From Pedobacter caeni (lineage in GTDB: Bacteria; Bacteroidota; Bacteroidia; Sphingobacteriales; Sphingobacteriaceae): a DNA stretch of 64,000 nucleotides. A model generated the notes under the pieces. It was given only the letters and a program-made list of their open reading frames with translations. It was not told where the DNA came from and made no database searches. A program made the translations under genes and the position numbers. Positions 53,066 to 62,099 of this stretch are shown in pieces. The DNA lies in NCBI RefSeq assembly GCF_900129215.1, contig NZ_FQUQ01000009.1:107487-171486 (forward strand), written 5' to 3'. Within the stretch, counting starts at the first letter, position 1, and each line of letters opens with the position of its first letter.

Positions 53066-53091
53066 ATCGTTACAAACCAAACCGATATAAA

Positions 53092-53952
53092 TTGAAAGGA
53101 ATAATTTTAGCAGGGGGAAGCGGTACTAGATTGCACCCATTAACCCTAGTGATGAGCAAGCAAATGATGCCTGTGTACGATAAGCCGATGATTTATTATC
53201 CGCTGTCGACCTTAATGCTGGCAGGAATCAGGGAAATCCTGATCATTTCTACCCCGCATGACCTTCCGAATTTTAAAAAACTTTTAGGAGATGGAAAGGC
53301 TTTGGGCTGTGAGTTTTCTTATGCAGAACAGGCAAACCCGAATGGATTAGCCCAGGCTTTTGTAATCGGAGCTGATTTCATCGGTAAAGATAAAGTAGCC
53401 CTGGTTTTGGGTGATAATATCTTCTATGGAGACGGAATGGCGAAACTGTTACAGGCAAGTTCTGATCCGGAAGGTGGTGTTGTATTCGCATACCGCGTTT
53501 CTGATCCTGAACGTTACGGCGTGGTGGAATTTGATGAAAATAACAAAGCGGTATCCATAGAGGAAAAACCGGTTGAACCTAAGTCAGATTATGCAGTTCC
53601 AGGACTTTATTTTTATGACAATAGTGTTGTAGAGATTGCTAAAAATATCAAACCTTCTCCACGTGGAGAGTATGAGATTACAGATGTGAACAAGGTTTAC
53701 CTGGAACAAGGGAAACTGAAAGTTGGCGTATTGAGCAGGGGAACAGCCTGGTTGGATACCGGAACTTTTGCTTCATTGATGCAGGCAGGTCAGTTTGTGC
53801 AGGTAATCGAAGAACGTCAGGGGTTGAAAATCGGATGTATTGAAGAAGTTGCTTACCGGATGGGCTTTATTGATAAAGAACAGCTTAAAGCAGTGGCAAC
53901 GCCACTGGTAAAGAGTGGGTATGGGGCTTATCTGTTGAAGATAGTGAAGTAA
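53092..53952 (+). CDS. rfbA: Glucose-1-phosphate thymidylyltransferase
   Basis: A 286-residue RmlA/RfbA. The start is TTG at 53092 (KGIILAGGSGTRLHPLT follows, the standard N-terminus). GGSGTRL binds the nucleotide, ALVLGDNIFYGDGM and EEKPVEPKSDYAVPGLYFYD carry the catalytic and sugar sites. It makes dTDP-glucose for L-rhamnose and related sugars of the cell surface. rfbB, rfbC and rfbD are not next to it, which is unusual. Confidence 0.95.
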   Translation: MKGIILAGGSGTRLHPLTLVMSKQMMPVYDKPMIYYPLSTLMLAGIREILIISTPHDLPNFKKLLGDGKALGCEFSYAEQANPNGLAQAFVIGADFIGKDKVALVLGDNIFYGDGMAKLLQASSDPEGGVVFAYRVSDPERYGVVEFDENNKAVSIEEKPVEPKSDYAVPGLYFYDNSVVEIAKNIKPSPRGEYEITDVNKVYLEQGKLKVGVLSRGTAWLDTGTFASLMQAGQFVQVIEERQGLKIGCIEEVAYRMGFIDKEQLKAVATPLVKSGYGAYLLKIVK

Positions 53953-53970
53953 TCACAAACAAAGAATAAC

Positions 53971-54000
53971 AAAAGGCCTTGGTAATTACCAGGGCCTTTT
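53971..54000 (+). terminator. Terminator-like hairpin after rfbA
   Basis: Thirteen base pairs formed by 53971-53983 and 53988-54000 (one G-T wobble) with loop AATT; the 3' arm itself ends in TTTT. It begins 18 nt after the rfbA stop. Confidence 0.75.
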
Positions 54001-54154
54001 GCATTTGGGTAACAATCTTATGCCTGCCAAAATCGCTTAATCATTTGACAAATTCAGAAAACTTTGGACCCCTCAATTTCCTTTCTTTGAATTAACCGCA
54101 TTTAACTAAATTGAATACGGTTTAATTACCCCCTAAACCCAAATAGAATTGAAG

Positions 54155-56299
54155 ATGAAACATAAATCAGGTATCCTGCTGCTGATGCTCCTGCTTTGGA
54201 GTGGTATTAGTTTTTCTCAACATGATCCTAAAGCCCTAAAAGCATGGCAGGATCAGAAATATACCATGTTTATCCATTATGGTATTTATTCTGTATTGGG
54301 AGGAGTATGGGAAGGAAAACCGGTAACTAAAGGATTGAGCGAACAGATTCAGGCTCATGCAGGAATCTATAGCGATACTTATGCTAAAGTCGCTAAAAGG
54401 TTTAATCCCGAAAAATGGAGTGCTGATTCTATTGTTTCACTGGCAAAAAAGGCCGGTATGCGTTCTATCGTGATCACTTCCAAACACCATGATGGTTTTT
54501 GCATGTTTAAAACCAATACAACTGATTTCAATGTCGTAGATGCGACTCCCTATAAAAGAGATGTCTTAAAAGAACTTTCTGAAGCCTGTAAACGTGGTGG
54601 ATTGCGTTTCGGTCTATATTTTTCCCTGATCGACTGGCACTATCCTCAGGCTTCGCCAATTTCCAGCAGCAATTCGGATTACATTACTCCCGAGCATGTG
54701 GAATACAACAAAAAACAGATTACAGAATTGCTGAGCAATTACGGCCCTGTATCGGAATTATGGTTCGATATGGGCTCTCAGAGTGCTACAGAAAGTAAAG
54801 AATTGAGAGATTTGGTTCACCGCCTTCAGCCTGATTGTATGATCGGAAGCAGGATTGGGAATGATATGGGAGATTTCAATGTGATGGGTGATAATCAGGA
54901 GCCGGATTATACGATCGGTGTACCTTGGCAATCCCCTGCCTCTTTCTTTGACGAAACCTGGAGCTATCGTTCCTGGCAGAACCGCGGAAGCGAAGATGAA
55001 AAAATAAAGGAAAAGCTAACCAGTCTGATCCGTGTAGTGAGCAGAGGTGGGAACTTCCTGTTAAATATCGGCCCTAAGGGAGACGGTAGCGTGGTAGATT
55101 TTGAAAAAGATGTGCTATTGAAAATCGGAAAATGGCTGAACAAAAACGGAGAAGCAATTTATGGGGCTGATCCGGATCCTTTCCATATTTCCTTTAAATG
55201 GGGTAGCTTAACAAGCAAAACCAATAAAATCTATTTACATCTGCTTGACCATCCTGAAAACGGACAAATCATCTTACCCGGACTTCAGGGAAAGATTAAA
55301 AGCGTAGCAGTTCTTGGAGAAGCAAAACAAAAAATAGCTTTCTCGCAGGACCAGTCGGGTGTAAAGATCAATATTCCCGCAGGACTGGACATCAGTAAAG
55401 AATTTAAAGTCATAACAATCACTTTCGTAAACGGGTATCAGGTTCCACCGGCAAATATTATCGAACTAAATAAGGCAGAGCTTGTATTGAACTCCCATAA
55501 TGCTTTTAAACATTACAGCAATTCAGGAATTGATTACAATACCAGATACCAGAGTACAGTTAAAGAATCCTGGACCTTACAATCCGTTCAAACTGCGAAG
55601 TATATTCCAAAAATGTATTATTCTGATCAGGAAAAAGGGAAAACGATAGACCTGGAGCTGAATGGGAAAATTTCAACAGTTTCTTTAGCTGATGGAATAG
55701 CTGAGCAGCTCCCACAGTCTGGGTCATTAAACTGGGGGCCAATCTATTTGTCCGGTCCTTCAGGATCTGGTATTGATGGATTTCCGGGGGATATCCGCTC
55801 CCTGAATCCTGAAAGCCAATGGGGGAAAAATGCAGCTCAAAGCTGGACAAAGAAAACGGAATGGAAAAATAATCAGGAGTATACTTTACCTGCAGAATCA
55901 GAGACAGCCGTTTACCTGTTACAGGAAATCAATTCCGAAGCGGATCAGTCTTACCTTGCCGGAATAACCAGTACTGATGGTGTAATCGTTACCCTGAACG
56001 GAGAAATCCTGGCGAAACACAACAACCCTTTTAAAGAGGCAAAATTGAATGATGTGATCCTGTTGCCTTTAAAAATGGGAAAGAATCAGCTGCTGGTTAA
56101 ATATTTCAATGGATACAAAAAAGACATCATCTTCGGAATCAGCAATAATTTGAAACAGCAGGTATATTACAAAGACCTGCCGGAATTAAATGTGCAAAAG
56201 GGAAAATACTATCCTTTTAGCTGGCAGCTGCACCGCCCCTTATCTCCTCATACTACGCTTGGATTGTCAAATGTTGCCCTTAAATTCCATATAAAGTAG
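54155..56299 (+). CDS. Alpha-L-fucosidase, GH29
   Basis: A 714-residue exported enzyme from ATG 54155 (a TTG at 54149 would add two codons); signal peptide through SGISFSQ. The GH29 catalytic domain includes TMFIHYGIYSVLGGVW, SIVITSKHHDGFCMF, YFSLIDWHYPQ and the nucleophile Asp205 in LWFDMGS. C-terminal beta domains (about 380-714) may bind glycan. It frees L-fucose from glycans, in the periplasm or at the surface. It is the first gene of the fucose operon, 200 nt after rfbA. Confidence 0.93.
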   Translation: MKHKSGILLLMLLLWSGISFSQHDPKALKAWQDQKYTMFIHYGIYSVLGGVWEGKPVTKGLSEQIQAHAGIYSDTYAKVAKRFNPEKWSADSIVSLAKKAGMRSIVITSKHHDGFCMFKTNTTDFNVVDATPYKRDVLKELSEACKRGGLRFGLYFSLIDWHYPQASPISSSNSDYITPEHVEYNKKQITELLSNYGPVSELWFDMGSQSATESKELRDLVHRLQPDCMIGSRIGNDMGDFNVMGDNQEPDYTIGVPWQSPASFFDETWSYRSWQNRGSEDEKIKEKLTSLIRVVSRGGNFLLNIGPKGDGSVVDFEKDVLLKIGKWLNKNGEAIYGADPDPFHISFKWGSLTSKTNKIYLHLLDHPENGQIILPGLQGKIKSVAVLGEAKQKIAFSQDQSGVKINIPAGLDISKEFKVITITFVNGYQVPPANIIELNKAELVLNSHNAFKHYSNSGIDYNTRYQSTVKESWTLQSVQTAKYIPKMYYSDQEKGKTIDLELNGKISTVSLADGIAEQLPQSGSLNWGPIYLSGPSGSGIDGFPGDIRSLNPESQWGKNAAQSWTKKTEWKNNQEYTLPAESETAVYLLQEINSEADQSYLAGITSTDGVIVTLNGEILAKHNNPFKEAKLNDVILLPLKMGKNQLLVKYFNGYKKDIIFGISNNLKQQVYYKDLPELNVQKGKYYPFSWQLHRPLSPHTTLGLSNVALKFHIK

Positions 56300-56304
56300 C
56301 CAAA

Positions 56305-56330
56305 ATCATTTAATGATATGATAAAATCAT
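56305..56330. promoter_or_regulatory. Two adjacent 13-bp palindromes upstream of fucP
   Basis: ATCATTTAATGAT (56305-56317) and ATGATAAAATCAT (56318-56330) are perfect palindromes back to back, 54 nt before the FucP ATG and 6 nt after the fucosidase stop. They look like a double operator, e.g. of a GntR-type regulator. The half-site AATCATTT also occurs at 54039-54046 before the fucosidase gene. Confidence 0.5.
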
Positions 56331-56383
56331 AAAATAAAATGTAACAATATTCGCGTCCTTTGAGTAACCAAAAAATTAAACCG

Positions 56384-57640
56384 ATGACTAAAAATAAATA
56401 CCTTTTTCCATTCATCATGATTACGTCCCTGTTCTTTATGTGGGGTTTCGTGCACAATCTTGATCCGATCCTTATTCCCCACCTGAAGAAGTCGTTCAGC
56501 CTTTCTACTTTACAGGCTTCGCTCGTGGACTCTGCGGTATTTATTGCTTACTTTTTAATGGCATTACCTGCGGGCTTTATCATGAAGAAATATGGCTATA
56601 AAACAGGGATTATCATCGGCTTAATCTTATTTGCAATCGGGTCTTTTTTATTCATTCCCGCTGCGAATACACAGTTGTATTTTTTCTTTCTGATTGCCCT
56701 TTTTATCATTGCCTGTGGACTCACGATCCTGGAAACCGCGGCAAACCCATATGCCTCTTTGCTGGGACCGCCGGAAACATCAACCTTCCGCCTGAATTTT
56801 GCACAGTCATTTAATGGCCTTGCGGCAACACTTGCGCCAATTATCGGTGCGAAGATCATCCTTACAAAAGGATATTCCGATACGGAACTGAGTGCAATGA
56901 CGGAATCTGCAAAACAGGTTGCCCTTGCGGCTGAAGCTTCCAGTGTGAAAATGCCTTACCTGGTACTGGGCAGTATTATTTTGGTAATTGCCGTCATCTT
57001 CTTCTTCTTAAAACTTCCTGAAATTAAAGAAACAGAGCAAAAAGAAGGAGAGAAAACAGGGATCTTTCATGCACTGGCACACCGTCACCTGAGCTGGGCT
57101 GTTGCAGCACAGTTTTTTTATGTGGGTGCACAGGTTTGTGTGTTCAGTTTCTTCATCCTTTATGCGACAAAAGCCGCAGGGATAGATGAACAACAGGCGG
57201 CAAAATATGCAGGTTATGGAATGGGAATGGCATTTATGATCGGACGATTCTTCGGAACCTTCCTGATGAAATTCATCAGCGCAGGGAAGCTCCTGTCTAT
57301 CTATGCTTTTATTAATGTCATTTTATGTATCGTAGCCATAACATCGACTGGAACTATTGCGTTGTATGCAGTAATAGGAATTGCCTTTTTTATGTCGATC
57401 ATGTTCCCGACCATCTTTTCTTTGGGAATCAAAGACCTGGGTAAGGATACTAAATTTGGAAGTAGTTTAATCATTATGTCCATCGTTGGTGGCGCCATAT
57501 TACCTCCGGTAATGGGTTATATCAGCGACCTGACACACAATATTCAAGTGGGATATATCGTCCCTTTAATCTGTTTTGTAGTGGTATTCCTCTTTGGCAT
57601 AAAAGGCCATAAGGTGATTGAAATTAAAAGTTATGAGTAA
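56384..57640 (+). CDS. fucP: L-fucose:H+ symporter, MFS
   Basis: A 418-residue major-facilitator protein from ATG 56384 (MTKNKYLFPFIMITS). The N-terminal FFMWGFVHNLDPILIPHLKK block, ETAANPYASLLGPPETS in the central region and 12 predicted helices are as in FucP. It brings L-fucose into the cytoplasm with protons. Its stop overlaps the mutarotase start by 8 nt (ATGAGTAA), so translation is coupled. Confidence 0.93.
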   Translation: MTKNKYLFPFIMITSLFFMWGFVHNLDPILIPHLKKSFSLSTLQASLVDSAVFIAYFLMALPAGFIMKKYGYKTGIIIGLILFAIGSFLFIPAANTQLYFFFLIALFIIACGLTILETAANPYASLLGPPETSTFRLNFAQSFNGLAATLAPIIGAKIILTKGYSDTELSAMTESAKQVALAAEASSVKMPYLVLGSIILVIAVIFFFLKLPEIKETEQKEGEKTGIFHALAHRHLSWAVAAQFFYVGAQVCVFSFFILYATKAAGIDEQQAAKYAGYGMGMAFMIGRFFGTFLMKFISAGKLLSIYAFINVILCIVAITSTGTIALYAVIGIAFFMSIMFPTIFSLGIKDLGKDTKFGSSLIIMSIVGGAILPPVMGYISDLTHNIQVGYIVPLICFVVVFLFGIKGHKVIEIKSYE

Positions 57641-57965
57641 GCAATATTATTTAACGCTGGATTTGAAAGCGGATGACCAGCTGATCGCAGAATATGAGGA
57701 AATGCATAAGGCCGTTTGGCCGGAAATTATAGAGAGCATCAAATCCTCAGGAATCCTGAATATGGAGATCTACAGAACAGGTAACCGCCTGTTCATGATC
57801 ATGGAGGTGACTGAGAACTTTAGTTTCGAGCAAAAAGCAGCAATGGATGCCGGAAATGAAAAAGTACAGGAATGGGAAACATTAATGTGGAAATATCAGC
57901 AAGCGGTACCGGGAGCTAAACCCGGAGAGAAATGGATGATGATGGATAAAATATTTCAATTATAA
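57633..57965 (+). CDS. L-fucose mutarotase (RhaM/DUF718 family)
   Basis: A 110-residue protein from ATG 57633 (SKQYYLTLDLKAD). EYEEMHKAVWPEI, GILNMEIYRTGNRLFMIMEV and EWETLMWKYQQAVPGAKPGEKW are blocks of the L-rhamnose mutarotase family; in fucose clusters they interconvert anomers of L-fucose. His in the EMHKAVWPEI block is probably catalytic. A TTG start at 57618 is unlikely. Confidence 0.85.
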   Translation: MSKQYYLTLDLKADDQLIAEYEEMHKAVWPEIIESIKSSGILNMEIYRTGNRLFMIMEVTENFSFEQKAAMDAGNEKVQEWETLMWKYQQAVPGAKPGEKWMMMDKIFQL

Positions 57966-57971
57966 ACGGTA

Positions 57972-59630
57972 ATGTCAGCAAGCACTAAAAGTAGTTTTTT
58001 ACAAATTCATCCGGATGATAATGTTCTGGTAGCCTTACAGGATTTGCCTAAAGGACAGGTTATCGAATGGAACAATTCACAGATCATCTTACAGGATGAT
58101 ATCCGTGCAAAACATAAATTCTTTATCACAGACCTGAACATAGACGACGAGGTATTGATGTATGGCGTATTGGTTGGAAAAGCCACTACTCCGATCCTTA
58201 AAGGTGGTTTGATGACCACCGATAACATTCACCATGCTTCTCAGGACTATAGTTTCAGAGATGTACATTACCAATGGCAAAAGCCTGATGTTTCTACCTG
58301 GACAAACCGCACTTTCAATGGCTATCACCGTAAAGACGGAAGGGTAGGAACGGCCAATTACTGGTTGTTTGTTCCTACTGTGTTTTGTGAAAACAGAAAC
58401 CTGGATGTGATCAAAGAATCCTTGTACCATACCCTGGGTTATGCGGTAACGGATAAATACAGATCGTTTACTGATCAATTGCTAACGGCTTTTAACGAGG
58501 GAGAAAGCATTGGATCTTTTCAACTTGATAGCCTCTCAGCAGTACAGCCTGCAAAAAAGAGGGTGTTTAAAAATGTAGACGGGATTAAATTCCTGAACCA
58601 TCAGGGAGGTTGCGGAGGTACAAGACAGGATTCAGCTTTGCTGAGTAACCTGCTTGCAGCTTATGCAGATCATCCGAATGTTGCAGGGATTACAGTACTG
58701 AGCCTGGGTTGTCAGCATTTGCAGACACAGGATTTGTTGAATGATGTAAAGAAAAGAAACCCTGCATTCGATAAAAATATCTTAATTTTTGAACAGCAGC
58801 AGAGTCAGAGTGAAGAACAACTGATCAAGGAAGCAATTCTGAAAACCTTTGTGGGGCTGACAGAAATTAACAAGATAGAACGTGCTCCGGCACCATTGAG
58901 CGCATTATGCGTAGGCGTAAAATGTGGCGGTAGTGATGGATTTAGTGGCATCTCTGCCAATCCATCGGTAGGTTATACTTCTGATCTGTTGGTTGCCTTA
59001 GGCGCTAAAGTGTTGCTGGCTGAGTTTCCGGAATTATGCGGTGCAGAACAGAACATCATCGACAGGTGTGTGGATAAACCCACTGCCGATAAATTTATCC
59101 GCCTGATGCAGGAATATGATGCACAGGCACATGCGGTAGGCTCCGGTTTCCACATGAACCCTTCGCCGGGAAACATTAAGGACGGCCTGATCACAGATGC
59201 GATCAAAAGTACGGGAGCAGCAAAAAAAGCAGGAACTTCGCCGGTGGTAGATGTACTGGACTATACTGAGCCGGTTACAAAACCAGGTTTAAGCCTGGTA
59301 TGTACTCCAGGAAATGATGTGGAAGCAACAACAGGGAAAGCAGCAAGTGGTGCAACCCTGATCTTGTTTACAACAGGCCTGGGAACACCAACAGGAAATC
59401 CGGTATGTCCGGTGATCAAAGTGGCAACCAACACCGAATTGGCCACAAGGATGGGCGACATCATCGATATCGATACGGGTGCCATCATCCGCGGAGAAAA
59501 AACAATTGAAGAGATGGGCATAGAAATCCTGGAATATTGTATCAAAGCTGCAAGTGGGGAAATTACGCCAAAAGCAGTACTGCTCAATCAGGATGATTTT
59601 ATCCCATGGAAAAGAGGCGTTTCATTATAG
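57972..59630 (+). CDS. UxaA-family dehydratase, probable L-fuconate dehydratase
   Basis: A 552-residue altronate dehydratase (UxaA/GarD) type protein: an N-terminal SAF domain (IHPDDNVLVALQDLPKGQVI) and a C-terminal domain with NHQGGCGGTRQDS, GVKCGGSDGFSG and NPSPGNIKDGLITDAIKS, whose Cys and His residues likely bind a metal. In the fucose context it should convert L-fuconate to 2-keto-3-deoxy-L-fuconate. This is by context and family, not by a fuconate-specific motif. Confidence 0.85.
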   Translation: MSASTKSSFLQIHPDDNVLVALQDLPKGQVIEWNNSQIILQDDIRAKHKFFITDLNIDDEVLMYGVLVGKATTPILKGGLMTTDNIHHASQDYSFRDVHYQWQKPDVSTWTNRTFNGYHRKDGRVGTANYWLFVPTVFCENRNLDVIKESLYHTLGYAVTDKYRSFTDQLLTAFNEGESIGSFQLDSLSAVQPAKKRVFKNVDGIKFLNHQGGCGGTRQDSALLSNLLAAYADHPNVAGITVLSLGCQHLQTQDLLNDVKKRNPAFDKNILIFEQQQSQSEEQLIKEAILKTFVGLTEINKIERAPAPLSALCVGVKCGGSDGFSGISANPSVGYTSDLLVALGAKVLLAEFPELCGAEQNIIDRCVDKPTADKFIRLMQEYDAQAHAVGSGFHMNPSPGNIKDGLITDAIKSTGAAKKAGTSPVVDVLDYTEPVTKPGLSLVCTPGNDVEATTGKAASGATLILFTTGLGTPTGNPVCPVIKVATNTELATRMGDIIDIDTGAIIRGEKTIEEMGIEILEYCIKAASGEITPKAVLLNQDDFIPWKRGVSL

Positions 59631-59639
59631 CAAAAACAT

Positions 59640-60404
59640 ATGTTCAGTTTAAAAGGAAAATCAGCGATTATTACAGGTGGAGGCAGTGGAATAGGTAAAG
59701 CCATTTCCGTGCTTTTCGCGAAACAAGGCGCAAAAGTGCACATCATTGAATTGAATGCCGATGCAGCACAACAAACGGTAACAGAGATCGAAGCCGAAGG
59801 TGGAGCCGCAACGGCCTATGGTTGCGATGTGAGCAACCAGGAGGCAGTAGTGAATACGTTCAACCAAATCGGGGAAATTGATATCTTAGTAAACAATGCG
59901 GGTATTGCCCATATCGGTAAAGCAGACACCACGAGCGAAGAAGACTTTACCAAAGTATTCAACGTGAATGTAAAGGGTGCTTATAACTGTTTATATGCAG
60001 CAATCCCTGCTTTAAAGAAAAGCAGATCAGGAGTGATCTTAAACATGGCCTCTATTGCTGCGGTAGTAGGGATCACAGACCGTTTTGCCTATTCAATGAG
60101 CAAAGGGGCGATCTTTGCAATGACACTCTCTGTGGCAAGGGATTATATGGCTGATGGCATCCGTTGCAACAGCATCTCCCCGGCAAGGGTACATACGCCT
60201 TTTGTAGATGGGTTTATTGCCAAAAATTACGCCGGACAGGAAGCAGAGGTCTTTGAGAAATTATCGAAAAGTCAGCCTGTAGGCCGTATGGGGAAACCCG
60301 AAGAAGTGGCCTCACTGGCCCTTTACCTGTGTTCTGAAGAAGCAGGATTTATTACCGGAAATGATTATCCCCTTGATGGAGGATTTATTAAATTAAATAA
60401 TTAA
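59640..60404 (+). CDS. SDR, probable 2-keto-3-deoxy-L-fuconate dehydrogenase
   Basis: A 254-residue classical SDR with ITGGGSGIGKAIS (10-22), NNAG, NMASIAAVVG (catalytic Ser) and FAYSMSKGAIF (Tyr and Lys intact). The C-terminal SISPARVHTPFVDGFIAKNY fits the ketodeoxyfuconate dehydrogenase group, which oxidises to 2,4-diketo-3-deoxy-L-fuconate. The start ATG at 59640 is 9 nt after the dehydratase stop. Substrate is assigned by pathway position. Confidence 0.82.
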   Translation: MFSLKGKSAIITGGGSGIGKAISVLFAKQGAKVHIIELNADAAQQTVTEIEAEGGAATAYGCDVSNQEAVVNTFNQIGEIDILVNNAGIAHIGKADTTSEEDFTKVFNVNVKGAYNCLYAAIPALKKSRSGVILNMASIAAVVGITDRFAYSMSKGAIFAMTLSVARDYMADGIRCNSISPARVHTPFVDGFIAKNYAGQEAEVFEKLSKSQPVGRMGKPEEVASLALYLCSEEAGFITGNDYPLDGGFIKLNN

Positions 60405-60414
60405 AAATACAGCA

Positions 60415-61272
60415 ATGAAATTAATCAGATGGGGAGCGGCCGATCAGGAAAAGACCGGTGTAATTATAAACGATATTTGGTACGATACTTCCGCCCTTGG
60501 CGAAGATTATAATGAGCAGTTTTTTCAAAACAACGGACTGGAAAGGTTGTCTGCTTTTGTAAAAGAGAATGAAGCAAAATTGCCGGTAGTCCCTGCAGAT
60601 ACCCGTCTGGGTTCTCCGGTGGCACGCCCTTCAAAAATTGTATGTATTGGTCTTAATTATGCTGACCATGCAAAAGAAACCAATGCCCCACTTCCACCAG
60701 AACCGGTCATCTTCATGAAATCGACCACCGCTTTAGTAGGTCCTTTTGATGACATCATCATCCCTAAAAATTCTGTAAAAACAGATTGGGAAGTAGAACT
60801 TGCCGTAGTAATCGGTAAAAAAGCTTCCTATGTGGAAGAAGCAGATGCCCTGGATTATGTAGCAGGTTATGTGCTGCACAACGATGTTTCAGAAAGAGAA
60901 TTCCAGATCGAACGAAATGGCACCTGGGACAAAGGAAAAGGTTGCGATACTTTTGCTCCTTTAGGCCCCTTCATGGCAACAGCAGATGAGCTTGCTGATG
61001 TAAACAACCTTCGTCTTTGGCTAACGGTAAATGGTCAGAAAATGCAGGATGGCAATACTTCCAACTTCATCTTTAACGTCCCTTTCGTAGTGGCTTATGT
61101 AAGTCAGTTTATGACTTTATTACCTGGCGACGTGATCTCTACAGGAACCCCGGCAGGTGTAGGCTTAGGGTTTAAACCTCCGGTATACCTTAAAGAAGGT
61201 GATGTAGTGGAGCTTGGTATTGATGGCCTTGGTACTTCCAGACAGCAGGTAAAGAACTATGTTAAAAATTGA
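60415..61272 (+). CDS. FAH-family hydrolase, probable 2,4-diketo-3-deoxy-L-fuconate hydrolase
   Basis: A 285-residue fumarylacetoacetate hydrolase-fold protein. IVCIGLNYADHAKETN, VIFMKSTTALVGP, DWEVELAVVIGKKA and ISTGTPAGVGLG are FAH blocks with the metal-binding Glu and Asp residues. It should cleave the diketo acid to pyruvate and L-lactate. It overlaps the next gene by 14 nt. Confidence 0.85.
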   Translation: MKLIRWGAADQEKTGVIINDIWYDTSALGEDYNEQFFQNNGLERLSAFVKENEAKLPVVPADTRLGSPVARPSKIVCIGLNYADHAKETNAPLPPEPVIFMKSTTALVGPFDDIIIPKNSVKTDWEVELAVVIGKKASYVEEADALDYVAGYVLHNDVSEREFQIERNGTWDKGKGCDTFAPLGPFMATADELADVNNLRLWLTVNGQKMQDGNTSNFIFNVPFVVAYVSQFMTLLPGDVISTGTPAGVGLGFKPPVYLKEGDVVELGIDGLGTSRQQVKNYVKN

Positions 61273-62092
61273 TTCCCACCAGCACTTCTGGAACTATGAT
61301 GAGGTAAGAGACAGCTGGATCACAGACGATATGGATGTGCTCCGTGATGATTTCTTACCCCAGCACCTGAAGCCCATCCTGGACCATTATCAGTTTGATG
61401 GGTGTGTGGTGGTGCAATCAGATCAGAGTCAGAAGGAAAATGAATTCCAGCTGAAGCATGCAGCAGCACATTCTTTTATTAAAGGAGTAGTGGGATGGGT
61501 GGACCTTCAGGCAAGCGACATCAGTGATCAGCTGGCGGAACTCCACAAGTATGAAAAGCTAAGAGGCTTCAGGGAGATTCTTCAGGGAAATCCCGATCCT
61601 GCCTTAATGTTGAAGCCGGAATTTACAAACGGAATCAGTAAGCTGCGGGAGTATGGATTTACTTACGATATCCTGATCTTCCCGCATCAATTGAAATATG
61701 CGGAAGAACTGGCTGCCAGATTTCCTGACCAGCCTTTCGTCCTGGACCATATCGCTAAACCCGAGATCAAAGATGGCAACATCAGCCCCTGGAAAGAGGA
61801 CCTCAAACGATTGGCGAAACATGAAAATGTAAGCTGTAAAGTATCGGGAATGGTCACCGAAGCAGATTGGAAACGATGGAAGCTAAAAGACTTTGATCCT
61901 TATCTGGACCTGGTGTTCGAAACTTTTGGCACTAAAAGGCTGATGTACGGTTCAGACTGGCCGGTATGCCTGCTGGCAGGTGATTATGGAAGAGTATTGA
62001 ACGTGGTAGAAAATTATACTGCAAAGCTTTCTGAACATGAACAAAACCTGTTCTGGGGAGGAAATGCAAGTCAGTTTTATAACTTAAAATAA
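61259..62092 (+). CDS. Amidohydrolase, probable L-fuconolactonase
   Basis: A 277-residue amidohydrolase-2 family protein: KIDSHQHFWNYDEV (metal ligands His-x-His), PFVLDHIAKPE and RLMYGSDWPVCLLAGDYG with the later Asp. The group hydrolyses sugar lactones such as L-fucono-1,4/1,5-lactone to fuconate. It starts inside the FAH gene (14 nt overlap) and 8 nt precede the last SDR gene, so it is one transcript. Confidence 0.85.
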   Translation: MLKIDSHQHFWNYDEVRDSWITDDMDVLRDDFLPQHLKPILDHYQFDGCVVVQSDQSQKENEFQLKHAAAHSFIKGVVGWVDLQASDISDQLAELHKYEKLRGFREILQGNPDPALMLKPEFTNGISKLREYGFTYDILIFPHQLKYAEELAARFPDQPFVLDHIAKPEIKDGNISPWKEDLKRLAKHENVSCKVSGMVTEADWKRWKLKDFDPYLDLVFETFGTKRLMYGSDWPVCLLAGDYGRVLNVVENYTAKLSEHEQNLFWGGNASQFYNLK

Positions 62093-62099
62093 GCAATCA

